Assembly (NCBI GenBank): GCA_002901265.1
Contig: PPHI01000048.1
Location: 145,511-209,510, forward strand
DNA: 64,000 nucleotides
Source of the DNA: Rhodopirellula baltica
GTDB lineage: Bacteria > Planctomycetota > Planctomycetia > Pirellulales > Pirellulaceae
Reading direction: 5' to 3'
Shown here: piece after piece, positions 7,986 to 17,409 of the stretch
Numbering within the stretch: position 1 is the first letter of the stretch
How the letters are laid out: the number at the start of each line of letters is the position of its first letter
Made by a program: the position numbers and the translations under genes
The notes under the pieces: model-generated
Databases searched by the model: none
Seen by the model: only the letters and a program-made list of their open reading frames with translations
Told to the model about the DNA's origin: nothing

Positions 7986-9320
7986 TTAGAGCAACAATCC
8001 GGCGATCGCGCCGGTCATACAACACGCCAACAAACCGCCAAACATCGCTCTCAAACCCAGTTGAGCGAGATCTTTGCGGCGCGAGGGTTCGAGCCCGCCA
8101 ATCCCCCCCACCTGAATTCCGATCGCGCCAAAATTACTAAATCCGGCGAGCGCGTAGGTCAGAATGACGGCAGTCCGATTCGAAATCACCGGTGCCTCAG
8201 CCTTCATCATTTCGCCCAAGGATTGATAGGCGATAAATTCGTTCGCAACAGTCTTCAGTCCAATCAAACGGCCAGCCTCCATGCATTCTGTCGCGGGAAT
8301 CCCTAGCAACCACGCGATCGGCCAACAGGCGTACCCCAGGATAATCCCGAGCGACAAAACCGGTTCTCCGGCAAGACCGGTCCAATCAAACTGAAAACAG
8401 AGCTGTGCGAGCAGGACATCGACCAGATTCAAGATTGCCAGAAACGCGATCAGCATCGCACCGACGTTCAGCGCAAGTTTCAATCCGTCGCTGGCGCCAG
8501 CGACAGCGGCTCCCACAACATTGACATGCGCGGAATCGAATTCTTCATCCGCTTGCACCTGTTCGTCCCCAGACGTCTCCGAATTCCCCGACGCCTCCGA
8601 ATTCCTAGACGGTTCCGAGGGCTTAAAAGCCAGTTCAGTCGAGACCACCGCATCGGCAGCTTCGGGCTGCATGATTTTTGCGATCAGTAGCGCCGCAGGA
8701 GCACTAATCACCGACGCGGTCAACAAGTGCGCCACGTCTATCCCCATCCCCGCGTATGCGCCCAACAGCCCACCTGTCACTGTAGCGAAGCCGCCGGTCA
8801 TCATCGCGTTTAACTCGCTGCGAGTCATCGACCGCAGGTAAGGCCGCACCACCAAAGGGGCCTCGGTGTGACCGACAAAGACATTGGCGGCTGCCGCAAG
8901 CGTTTCCGGACCGCTGGTCTTTAACGTGAACTGCATCACCCAGGCGAGCGCATAGACGACCCACTGCATCACGCCGATGTAATACAGGATGCTCATCAGT
9001 GAAGAAAAGAAAATCACGGTGGGCAGCACGCCAAATGCGAACGTCGCCACGATCGATTCGCTGAACGATTCACTCAGATGCGACGAGAACAGAAACCCGC
9101 TACCCGCGTTCACGCTGCCCATGACAAGCGTGAATGCTTCACCAATCCAGGCAAAAAAGGAACGCCCGCTATCGGTGCGTAGGACCAAGAACGCGAGCAC
9201 GAATTGCAGCAGCAAACCGCCTACGACGACACGAACTGGAAAACGTTTCCGATCGCTGCTGACCAACCATGCCAGCCCGATGAAAGCGACAATTCCCAGC
9301 AAACAGATGAATCGTTCCAT
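7986..9320 (-). CDS. Concentrative nucleoside transporter (NupC/CNT family)
   Basis: Inner-membrane symporter that imports nucleosides with H+ or Na+. The 444-residue chain has about ten hydrophobic segments and the family signature NVFVGHTEAPLVVRPYL (residues 146-162), plus the C-terminal GFSNFGAIGIQVGGIGGL and RKDLAQLGLRAM. An extra hydrophilic acidic insert (about residues 230-265) built of hexapeptide repeats separates two membrane parts and is not part of the usual CNT core. It begins 5 nt after the uracil phosphoribosyltransferase stop, so the pair forms a pyrimidine salvage operon. Substrate preference cannot be read from the sequence. Confidence 0.92.
   Translation of the reverse strand: MERFICLLGIVAFIGLAWLVSSDRKRFPVRVVVGGLLLQFVLAFLVLRTDSGRSFFAWIGEAFTLVMGSVNAGSGFLFSSHLSESFSESIVATFAFGVLPTVIFFSSLMSILYYIGVMQWVVYALAWVMQFTLKTSGPETLAAAANVFVGHTEAPLVVRPYLRSMTRSELNAMMTGGFATVTGGLLGAYAGMGIDVAHLLTASVISAPAALLIAKIMQPEAADAVVSTELAFKPSEPSRNSEASGNSETSGDEQVQADEEFDSAHVNVVGAAVAGASDGLKLALNVGAMLIAFLAILNLVDVLLAQLCFQFDWTGLAGEPVLSLGIILGYACWPIAWLLGIPATECMEAGRLIGLKTVANEFIAYQSLGEMMKAEAPVISNRTAVILTYALAGFSNFGAIGIQVGGIGGLEPSRRKDLAQLGLRAMFGGLLACCMTGAIAGLLL
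8573..8626. repeat. 18-bp tandem repeat inside the nucleoside transporter gene
   Basis: Three imperfect 18-bp units start at 8573, 8591 and 8609 (ACGtCTCCGAATTCC-type, the third degenerate). In the encoded protein they give the hexapeptide series SRNSEA, SGNSET, SGDEQV in the cytoplasmic or periplasmic linker. Such repeats expand or shrink by slippage without frame change. Confidence 0.6.
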
Positions 9321-9325
9321 TTCGA

Positions 9326-9961
9326 TTAACCGTGCTGCGGCGTATCGAAAATCCGGTCGCCCGCGTCGCCCAAGCCGGGGACGATGTATGACTGCTCATT
9401 CAACTCGGGGTCGATCGCGGCGACATAGATTTTGACGTCGGGAAAGTCTTGCTGCACACGGTCGATCCCCGGCTTTGACGCGATCAGTGACAGCACGCGG
9501 ATCTCGCTAACACCCCATTGCCGCAGACGTCGAATCACCAAATCGATGCTTCCACCGGTCGCCAACATCGGGTCGACAACCAGAGCGACATTGGGCGCGT
9601 TTTCATGTGGCAGTTTGTCGTAGTAGCCGACCGGTTCCGCGGTTTCTTCGTTGCGGTAAAGCCCGAGATGCCAGACCGCCGCTTCGGGAAGGAGTTCCAA
9701 GATCGGGTCAACCATTCCAAGGCCGGCGCGAAGAATCGGCACGATTCCGATGTGCACCGACAAACACTCGCCGGTGGTATCGCAGATCGGCGTCTTCACC
9801 AAACGCGGCTTGGTGGACAGGTCTTGCGTGGCGTAAACCCCGATAATCATCGACAGTCGCTGGACTGCGGCCCGGAATTCGCTTGGCCGCGTTTCCTTGT
9901 CACGAATCGTGCAGAGGTGGTGTTCGATCAGTGGATGCTCAACACGATGGACCAAGCTCAC
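9326..9961 (-). CDS. upp: Uracil phosphoribosyltransferase
   Basis: Converts uracil and PRPP to UMP in the cytoplasm. The PRPP-binding motif VDPMLATGGSI and the C-terminal uracil-binding region GLGDAGDRIFDT are clear, as is RAGLGMVDPIL. With the GTG at 9961 the protein is 211 aa (VSLVHRVEHPLIEHHL at the start), matching the usual 208-211 aa; the frame is open to 10057 with an ATG but that adds 32 residues without family similarity. It lies directly upstream of the nucleoside transporter gene, which supports a salvage role. Confidence 0.93.
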   Translation of the reverse strand: MSLVHRVEHPLIEHHLCTIRDKETRPSEFRAAVQRLSMIIGVYATQDLSTKPRLVKTPICDTTGECLSVHIGIVPILRAGLGMVDPILELLPEAAVWHLGLYRNEETAEPVGYYDKLPHENAPNVALVVDPMLATGGSIDLVIRRLRQWGVSEIRVLSLIASKPGIDRVQQDFPDVKIYVAAIDPELNEQSYIVPGLGDAGDRIFDTPQHG

Positions 9962-10151
9962 AGCGGTGTCTCCCAAATTCGTTTTGGCTACGCGAACACT
10001 CTCGGCGAAGCGATCGGAGACGCCAGCTGCGCACCATCGCCTTCGCAATGTGCACATTTATAGACCGAATTGGCAAGAAAGCGAAGCACCGCCAGCGTCG
10101 GGAGACGGAAACCCCGGACGCAACGGACTCGAACGCCCCGCTACCGCAGCA

Positions 10152-13100
10152 CTACCGGCCCTTCATTCGATGGGGCCGGTCAGCACGCATGTTCGGGGCG
10201 TGAATTTTTAGATGGGGAAGCGCGTCCTTGTCGATTGGCTCCTCATCAAGAGATGACATCCCTGAAACGGGATCCTGTGGTGGCATCATGTCTTCGGGTT
10301 CATCAACCAACTTGGCCCCCACACGAGGCTTGAAGAACCGTCCGAGCGGTCCCGCCAACAGTGCAGGCAACAGAACCAAGTCGCCAATCAATGCCGCGGC
10401 CAACAACACCAGCATCAACGTTCCGAACCGTTGCGTCGGCGTGAACGTGGACAAAGCAAAAACAAATAACCCCAATCCGCCGACAATCGTCGTTTGCGTC
10501 ATCGCGGGCCCGACGCGGCGATAGGTCATTTCAACCGCCTTCAGGCGATCGTAGCCCTTGTCCAAAAACGATCTAAACCAGCTCAGGAAATGGATCGTGT
10601 CGTCGACGGCAACTCCCATCGCGACGGACGCAGTCATCATCGTACCGATATCAACCAATCGACCGGTGTGCCCCATCAATCCGAAGACCAACAGCACCGG
10701 GAACATGTTTGGAATCATCGAAACGATTCCGGCCATCGTTCCGGAAACCATGTTGCCTGCACGCAGGAACGGTACGGGAGTGGAACCGGGGTTCAGCAAG
10801 ACAACCATCACCAGTGCGATCAACACGAACGCCATCGTGATCGATTCGACAAGGCTGCCCAACAATGTGCGTTGTGCTTTGTAAACCACGGGAACCACAC
10901 CGGTGTAAATCACCTCAAGTGCTCCGGCCCCTTCCGTTGTTGGTATCCGCTCCCCGACCAAGCTGTGTGTGATCGGCTTCTCGAAAATTGCTTCGCCGTC
11001 GACCAACGACTTCGCCGCGGCAAGGCTTTCCGTCGGAGCCTTTTCTTCGCCGACCCAAACCATTACATCAGAGATGCCGACAACCTTGTCCCACAACTCG
11101 CCACCGATTTCGATCGGTTTCTCGGTCGAATGGGGATCGATCCAACGCGGTTCGGGGATTCGCTCCCCACGAAGCAGTTCCTCAAGTACCGCCAAGTAGA
11201 TTTGGTGTGTCAGGATCTGCTTCGAATCAGTTCCGCCGTTTCCTTTTGCCTTGTCGATTAGTTGTGTTTCGCGAAGCGGCTTCGGCTTTGCAGCCCCCAT
11301 CATGACGACGACAGGCTTTTTCTTATTCTTCAGTTCACCCGCTTCAATCGCGGCAAGAATCGCGTCGCGAGTGTCGTATGCACGCAGGACCGGTTCAACC
11401 GAAGTCCTCAGTGTCTCGATGAACTGACCGTAGTCGACGTCCGACAATGCACTCACGCGCAAACTGATTCGCCACAGCTCGCTGCCTTTAAGTGGCCCGT
11501 ATTCCTCCAAGCGGACATAGTCATTGGACAACAGCTCGTCTCGCCCTGCAGACAGTTCGCTGACGTACTGGGCACGAACCGGATTCCAACCGTTGGTCAC
11601 ATCGGGAAGAGGCTTCAAGAACGTGTTCACGGCGGTGGCCGACCCGACCACGCCAAGGCCAGGTTCCCCAAGCGTTTGGTGAACGACAAAGTTAATCCGG
11701 GCAACCGCCTCGACGCGTTCCAAGATATTCAACGGGATGGCCGAGGAAGGGTCGCCCTCTTCGCCCGACACGCCACTTTTTGCGGTACCAGTTGACTCCG
11801 AGGCTGCGGATTGTGCAGTCGCGACTTGGTGCGACGGCGGCACTCGCAAGACGAGCTCCATCGGTACCAGCTTGCCGAAATTCTTTTCTAGCCACGCATA
11901 GTCACGAATGATCCGCGCGTTCTCGTCAAACAGTTTCAGCAACTGCACCGACGTTTTAATCTTGGTCAAACCGAGCGAGGCGGCCACCAAAACCAACATG
12001 CATGCGGCCGTCACCCACCAATGACGCTTGCAGATCCAATGTCCTGCGGCGGCCCATTGATCAGACAACCAGGACTCGCCCGACTCCGTCTGCTTGACGG
12101 GGGCTTTTGTCTTCGACTCGGTCACAAACGTCTGCAGTGCGGCGGGCAGATACGTAAACAGAATCGCCAACGTCGCGATCACACCAATCGCGGCATAGAA
12201 GCCAAAGTTACTGATCGGTGCCAAATTACTTGTGTACAGCGAACCGAGACCGATCGCGGTTGTTAGCGCCGCCAACATGCATGGGAACGCCGCGTGCTTG
12301 ATCGCGCGTCCGGCGGCTCCACTTCGCCCACCGCTGCGCACTTCATCGCGGTAATAGTTGACCACGTGAATGGCACCAGAAAGCCCCAACACATAAACCA
12401 ACGAGGGCATACTCATTAACACGGCGTCGACACGACCGCCGGTCCAGCCGACGAAAGCCATCGAAAGCATGGCCGCCGCTCCGCCGACCACAAACACCAT
12501 GATGGTGATTTTGACACTGGTGAAACACAAGTACGAAAGCACCACTCCGACCAGCACGCTGTAACCGACCAGACGCACCAGCGTGATGGTTCCCTCTTCG
12601 TCAATCGCAATGTTGTCGACCGGTGGCCCACCTAGACGCAGCGGAGGCGCACCTGCAACTGATTCGACTTCGGGGCGATTAAACGGTGGCGGAGCAACCG
12701 ATGGCGGTGAAGCGGCTTTGACCCCGGAATCCTCCGCCAATTGCAACAGACGTCCTCGCGGTCCGCCCAGTACGCCACGACCGAGTGCATAGGCGAGGTT
12801 ATCTTGCGCCGTGTCAGTGAGGGTGATCAGCAAACACGTTTGCCGCGGGGGAGGCTCCAAACCGGCCGCATCAAAGACGGCGTACCAAGCATCTGTCTGG
12901 ACGTTCGTCTCCGAGTCAGCAAGCTCGTTCAGGTCACCACCGAGATTGGCCTCTGCAAACTCGTTGAGCGTCTTTTCGACCAGGGTGGCAAACTCAGCCG
13001 GAACCTTGTCGCGACGGGCTTCGGGGACCATTTCACGAAACGCGTCGGCAGACCAGTCAAAGCCTTCAGGAACAGCGGGCGCGAACAGCGCACCGGTCAA

Positions 13101-13916
13101 TCGCTCCATCGCGCGGCGACGTGCAATCACAGGACGGCGCGAGGGATCCGTGAAATCGACGGGCCACAGAAGGCCGCCTTCTTTGGATAGCTCCTTGACC
13201 AACGAAACCCCCGTTTCGACCGACCGAAACATCGGGGCACAGACGAGCGTTGGGTCGTTGTAAAACGGGTTCGTGTGGTCGTCTCCGCTTTCGCCACCAA
13301 AGGCAGCGACGAAAGTGCCCGCTAAATCAAACCGATTGAAGACTCGTTTGACTTCGCGACCAAGCGCCGCAGGTCCGTTAGACGCTTCATCCCAACGGAA
13401 GAGCCTGCCATCAGGTGTAATGTAGTAATACTTTCCTTCCGCGGTGACCAACCACTTTTCGTTCTTTCCACCCCAATTGTTAAGCTCGCGAGGTGCGGGA
13501 AGCAGCCCCAACTGAACGCCAAACTCTTTTGCACGCCGATAATCTTCGGCAAGCTTTGGATCATCGATATGCTCTGCCGGATCCGCTTGACTGCTTTCGC
13601 GCCGCAGTTTTGACGCCAAGAGTTTCAAGCGTTGATCGTCTTCGGTACATCCCGGCCAAGTTGCGATCACGAAACTCTCGCCAGCAAAGTGCTTGGCAAA
13701 CCAAGCCAACTCTGACGTTTCGACGAAGTCCGAGGGCAACCAGTCTTTGACGTCGTTCTCTTTCGATTTCAAGCTCAAGCGAGCCGATCGAAATGCGAAC
13801 GGCATCATGAAAAAGAACAAAAATAAAATCACCAGCGACCACGAAAGGCCGAGGACGGTTCGGCGTTCCAGCAACGGCGGTTCCGCCTGGCCGCTCTTAC
13901 GCTGGGGGGTATGCAT
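10152..13916 (-). CDS. MMPL/RND superfamily exporter (HAE3-like)
   Basis: A 1254-residue inner-membrane protein with the two-fold RND layout: TM1 near residues 22-42, a large periplasmic domain, a block of membrane helices (about residues 450-610), a second periplasmic domain and a C-terminal membrane block (about residues 1040-1200). The sterol-sensing-like helices carry GVAVDDTIHFLSWFR, typical of MMPL and HAE3 transporters, with the acidic pair in the proton path. Pro/Ala-rich linkers interrupt the periplasmic domains. Substrates of HAE3 pumps include lipids and hopanoids, but nothing here fixes the substrate. No adaptor or outer-membrane channel gene is adjacent. It is on the same strand as the efflux operon but 325 nt away, so it probably has its own promoter. 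Confidence 0.88.
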   Translation of the reverse strand: MHTPQRKSGQAEPPLLERRTVLGLSWSLVILFLFFFMMPFAFRSARLSLKSKENDVKDWLPSDFVETSELAWFAKHFAGESFVIATWPGCTEDDQRLKLLASKLRRESSQADPAEHIDDPKLAEDYRRAKEFGVQLGLLPAPRELNNWGGKNEKWLVTAEGKYYYITPDGRLFRWDEASNGPAALGREVKRVFNRFDLAGTFVAAFGGESGDDHTNPFYNDPTLVCAPMFRSVETGVSLVKELSKEGGLLWPVDFTDPSRRPVIARRRAMERLTGALFAPAVPEGFDWSADAFREMVPEARRDKVPAEFATLVEKTLNEFAEANLGGDLNELADSETNVQTDAWYAVFDAAGLEPPPRQTCLLITLTDTAQDNLAYALGRGVLGGPRGRLLQLAEDSGVKAASPPSVAPPPFNRPEVESVAGAPPLRLGGPPVDNIAIDEEGTITLVRLVGYSVLVGVVLSYLCFTSVKITIMVFVVGGAAAMLSMAFVGWTGGRVDAVLMSMPSLVYVLGLSGAIHVVNYYRDEVRSGGRSGAAGRAIKHAAFPCMLAALTTAIGLGSLYTSNLAPISNFGFYAAIGVIATLAILFTYLPAALQTFVTESKTKAPVKQTESGESWLSDQWAAAGHWICKRHWWVTAACMLVLVAASLGLTKIKTSVQLLKLFDENARIIRDYAWLEKNFGKLVPMELVLRVPPSHQVATAQSAASESTGTAKSGVSGEEGDPSSAIPLNILERVEAVARINFVVHQTLGEPGLGVVGSATAVNTFLKPLPDVTNGWNPVRAQYVSELSAGRDELLSNDYVRLEEYGPLKGSELWRISLRVSALSDVDYGQFIETLRTSVEPVLRAYDTRDAILAAIEAGELKNKKKPVVVMMGAAKPKPLRETQLIDKAKGNGGTDSKQILTHQIYLAVLEELLRGERIPEPRWIDPHSTEKPIEIGGELWDKVVGISDVMVWVGEEKAPTESLAAAKSLVDGEAIFEKPITHSLVGERIPTTEGAGALEVIYTGVVPVVYKAQRTLLGSLVESITMAFVLIALVMVVLLNPGSTPVPFLRAGNMVSGTMAGIVSMIPNMFPVLLVFGLMGHTGRLVDIGTMMTASVAMGVAVDDTIHFLSWFRSFLDKGYDRLKAVEMTYRRVGPAMTQTTIVGGLGLFVFALSTFTPTQRFGTLMLVLLAAALIGDLVLLPALLAGPLGRFFKPRVGAKLVDEPEDMMPPQDPVSGMSSLDEEPIDKDALPHLKIHAPNMRADRPHRMKGR

Positions 13917-14241
13917 GCTGATTTAAAGCGAGGAGTAGGCGTAGGAAAATAGGCTTTTTGCCTTGTGGATCATGCTTCAATGGCGTTTCAACATCCGCAC
14001 CAGCTCGGGTGAGCGGCATTGAGTGGCGGCACGCAGGACGCGGCATCGCCAGCCATTTGAACGCAAAATACAGGCCGCGACCCCGCAGGTCTACTTCAAA
14101 GCGTTCGAGGAGCTACGGACATTTTGTGTGCAACCACCAATCGGGCCGATCGCGTAAGGTTTTCGGTCGACACCTTTTCGCGTCTCCGCACGATCGGCTG
14201 GAACTCCGTCTGGCGTGCAATTGCGGTGCCAGATCGAAGGA
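13917..14241. other. Intergenic region between MMPL exporter and RND permease genes
   Basis: A 325-bp stretch between two minus-strand genes. Short open frames cross it on both strands, but none has a recognisable domain, signal peptide or ribosome-binding site. It should hold the 3' end of the RND operon and the promoter of the MMPL gene; I could not identify either confidently. Confidence 0.5.
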
Positions 14242-17200
14242 TTAAGACGTCGCAACTGACGTAAATTCCGGTGGCACATCGCGATCATCAACACGCCGAG
14301 TTTGTCGGTAACGCACTTTTTGACGTTGAACGATTTGAAAGGTTGCCGGCACAAACACGAGCGCCAACAAAGTCGCCCCGACAACGCCGCCTGCGATCGC
14401 TACCGCCAGGGGTGGCCAGAACTCGCCGCCATCAAGAATCAAAGGCATGAAACCGGCAATCGTCGTCAACGTAGTCGCAAGGACGTGGCGGGTACAACGG
14501 ACGACGATTTCGACAATCGCGTTCACGGGCATCACACTTTTGAGCCCCGCTGCTGATTGGGGTGCAGCATTTTGCAGGGACGCCAAGACGACAATCGAGT
14601 CATTGATCGAAATCCCGATCAGCCCCATTACACCGATGATCGCCATAAAGCCAATCGGAAACCCGCCGCACCACAGCCCCACCATCCCTAAACCACAACT
14701 ACAAAACGCAACCACAAAGATAATCGTGGCGTAGCGGAACGACCCAAACGACAGCACTTGCGATGCCACCATCAACACGGCAAGCACGCCAGTGTTCGCC
14801 ATCAGGTTTCCCAACGCATCATCTCGCTGTGAAGTTTCGCCTCCGTACTCCATCGTGTAACCCGGCGGTAACTGAAATCCTGTCGCCGCTAACGTCTGTT
14901 CGAACTCGACCAATGAAACCGAAGGCAGAGTGCCCGCGGTTACAAATCCAGAAACCAAGTTCATCCTTCGTCGATTCATTCGCGGGATCACCGCGACTTC
15001 GTTTTCGAACGATAAATCCGCAACGCTCTGCACCGGGATTTGACGACCGCCTTGCCCTTCCAAGGTTAACGCGTGGATTGCTTGAACTCGATTGCGATCT
15101 TGCTCGCCGACCTTCACCACGACCGGAACCTGTTCGGTGTCCTCTAGAACCGTGCCGGCCTGAACGCCTTCTAACAGTGCAAATAGCTGACGAGAGACAT
15201 CCTTCGCTCCTAAACCGGCTAGCCGTGCGTCTGACGCTCGTACATCAAACGAAACTGTCGTCAAGGTTTCATTGAGTTGTGCTTTGGTGTGTATCACCTC
15301 CGTCGCCGACGACAACAAGTGCCGCACTTCGTCACCAAGCTCCTCTAAGCGATCCAAGTCTGGACCGAACAAGCGGATCTCGATTGGCGCCTCAAACGGC
15401 GGGCCCTGCTCCAATTGGCGAACCAACACGCGAGCCTCAGGGACCAAACGGTCCGCTTGAATTTGCAACTGCCGCAATCGCTGACGCATTCCGACCGAAG
15501 AATCCAACTGCACGATCGCGTTCGCAAAGTTTGGAACGCCTCGACGATTGTTGATCACGTTGTAGTAAAACATCGGGGCGCTTTCCCCAAAGTACCAACT
15601 GATATGATCTGCCCCAATTTTGCTCAACAACTGATCCAACTTCGCCGCGGCATTCCGGGTCGATGTGATCGACGCATCGACTGGCAGTTCCAATTGGATA
15701 TGAAACTGATCGCGGTCAGATGGCGGGAAGAACTGCTCAGGTAGCGTTCGCGCCAACAAGAATCCCGTGATCGGCAAAACCAAGCTGAAACCGATCGCAC
15801 GGATTGGCCTCGCCAACAACCAAGTCAAACACCAACGATAAACTTGCTCAAGCCGGCGGCTGGAAAAACCGTCGTCAGCCAATCCGTTATGTGCCCCGGG
15901 ATTCGTGCGAATTAAATACGCGGCGAGTGCCGGGATCACGGTCAAGGCAAAAAATAAAGACGCCGAAATCGCCAGAATCACACTGACTGCAATCGAACCG
16001 ACAAATTCCCCCGCGTTGCCCGGCATGATCGCAATGGGCGCGAACGCCAAAGCTGTCGTGATCGTTGACCCGACCAACGGAACCGTTAACTGCCCAACGG
16101 TATGCCGAACCGCGTCGATCCGCCGGTGCCCTTCGCGTATCAACCGATTGACCTCATCGACCGCGACGATGGCGTTGTCAATCAACAACCCCAGCGCGAT
16201 GATCAAACCGGTCACCGACATCTGGTGAATGGGTATGCCCAGCACACGTAGCCCGAACAACACGGTCAGCATCGACAACGGAAGCGCAGCGGCAACCACC
16301 ACCGCACTTCGCCACCCCATCAACAAAAACACAACAGCCATCACGGCGGCCGCACCGATGATCAAGTTCACAGCAAGCGTGCTGAGTCGGGAATCCACAT
16401 AACGGCTTTGATCGAGCGAAATCGCGACCAACACACCACTGGGCAGACTCTCGCGAAATCTTTCGATCGCCTGCTGCGCCTTGGGACGCCAACGATCGAG
16501 TCGCTCGCCGCGGCGCACCATCGCTCCCAAACTAACTGCGGGCCGTCCGTCGACGATCGCCATTCGAGGCAACGGGTCGGCGGCACCACGATGAAGTGTT
16601 GCGACGTCGGCCAACCGAATCACTTCGCCATCGGTTCCGACCCGAATGACGGCTTCAGCGATCCGACTAACATCGTCAAATTGGTTGGCCATTTCGAGCA
16701 CAACGTTTTGACTGCCGCTGCGCATCAATCCGGCTGCGTTTTTCGCATCGAATTGACCGATGGCCTGAGCGATCTCGCTCGCACCTAACCGCAAGTCGGC
16801 GATTGCATTCGGATCTAACTCCACCGTGATCTGCTCGCCGGGATCGGCAAACCGTTCGACCACTTCGGTTCCGCCGATGGCTTGCAATTCGTCCTCCAAT
16901 TGCTTCGCCAACCGCCGCAACACACCCCACGACGGCTCCTCATTCGAATCCCAGCACACGTTGACAATCAGCGCGTAGGCGCGGACTTCGATTTCGTCGA
17001 ACACCGGCCGTAACGCTTCATCAGGAAGCGCAGGAATGACGTCGCTGATTTTGGCGCGCACGTCACTCCAGACCTCATCGGTCTCCATTACATCTTCACG
17101 CAGCTCGATTTGGATCGTGCTAATCCCGGGTCGACTTTCGCTGGTGAGCTTTTTTATCTCCTCAACCTTTTGCAACCGATCCTCGAGGGGTTCGGTCACC

Positions 17201-17409
17201 AGCGCTTCGATCCTCTTCGCATCCGCACCTAGCATGCGAGTCGAAACCAAGCCGGCGCGTTGACCGATTAAAGGATCCTCCATCCGGGGCAAAACGGATA
17301 ACGACGTCAGCCCGGCCACGATCACCAGCCCGACGACGAGCGTTAAAATACGTGGCTTCCGATAAAACAGCGTCGCCATCGAATCGAAAGTATCCTCTCG
17401 TCCGATCAC
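14242..17409 (-). CDS. RND efflux permease (AcrB/HAE1-type)
   Basis: Inner-membrane proton-driven pump subunit of 1055 aa, working with the adaptor encoded just upstream. It shows TM1 (LTLVVGLVIVAGLTSL), porter-domain features (RVLGAD-like MLGADAKRIEALVTEPLEDRL), the TM4 motif GLLIDNAIVAVDEV where AcrB has DD, and a second membrane block with GLIGISINDSIVVL. The Asp-Asn change at the first relay pair is common in several HAE1 branches. The start chosen is a GTG that overlaps the adaptor stop (GTGA, 4 nt), which suggests translational coupling; an ATG at 17379 is the alternative. No TolC-like gene is present nearby, so the outer-membrane partner is encoded elsewhere. Confidence 0.93.
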   Translation of the reverse strand: MIGREDTFDSMATLFYRKPRILTLVVGLVIVAGLTSLSVLPRMEDPLIGQRAGLVSTRMLGADAKRIEALVTEPLEDRLQKVEEIKKLTSESRPGISTIQIELREDVMETDEVWSDVRAKISDVIPALPDEALRPVFDEIEVRAYALIVNVCWDSNEEPSWGVLRRLAKQLEDELQAIGGTEVVERFADPGEQITVELDPNAIADLRLGASEIAQAIGQFDAKNAAGLMRSGSQNVVLEMANQFDDVSRIAEAVIRVGTDGEVIRLADVATLHRGAADPLPRMAIVDGRPAVSLGAMVRRGERLDRWRPKAQQAIERFRESLPSGVLVAISLDQSRYVDSRLSTLAVNLIIGAAAVMAVVFLLMGWRSAVVVAAALPLSMLTVLFGLRVLGIPIHQMSVTGLIIALGLLIDNAIVAVDEVNRLIREGHRRIDAVRHTVGQLTVPLVGSTITTALAFAPIAIMPGNAGEFVGSIAVSVILAISASLFFALTVIPALAAYLIRTNPGAHNGLADDGFSSRRLEQVYRWCLTWLLARPIRAIGFSLVLPITGFLLARTLPEQFFPPSDRDQFHIQLELPVDASITSTRNAAAKLDQLLSKIGADHISWYFGESAPMFYYNVINNRRGVPNFANAIVQLDSSVGMRQRLRQLQIQADRLVPEARVLVRQLEQGPPFEAPIEIRLFGPDLDRLEELGDEVRHLLSSATEVIHTKAQLNETLTTVSFDVRASDARLAGLGAKDVSRQLFALLEGVQAGTVLEDTEQVPVVVKVGEQDRNRVQAIHALTLEGQGGRQIPVQSVADLSFENEVAVIPRMNRRRMNLVSGFVTAGTLPSVSLVEFEQTLAATGFQLPPGYTMEYGGETSQRDDALGNLMANTGVLAVLMVASQVLSFGSFRYATIIFVVAFCSCGLGMVGLWCGGFPIGFMAIIGVMGLIGISINDSIVVLASLQNAAPQSAAGLKSVMPVNAIVEIVVRCTRHVLATTLTTIAGFMPLILDGGEFWPPLAVAIAGGVVGATLLALVFVPATFQIVQRQKVRYRQTRRVDDRDVPPEFTSVATS

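Noticed and set aside
8079..8105. GGGTTCGAGCCC resembles a tRNA T-arm
   Set aside because: It lies inside the nucleoside transporter gene and encodes the conserved GGIGGLEPS segment; there is no acceptor stem, anticodon arm or CCA context.
13958..14384. Short open frames on both strands between the MMPL and RND genes
   Set aside because: They have no signal peptide, domain or ribosome-binding site and partly overlap the RND gene end.
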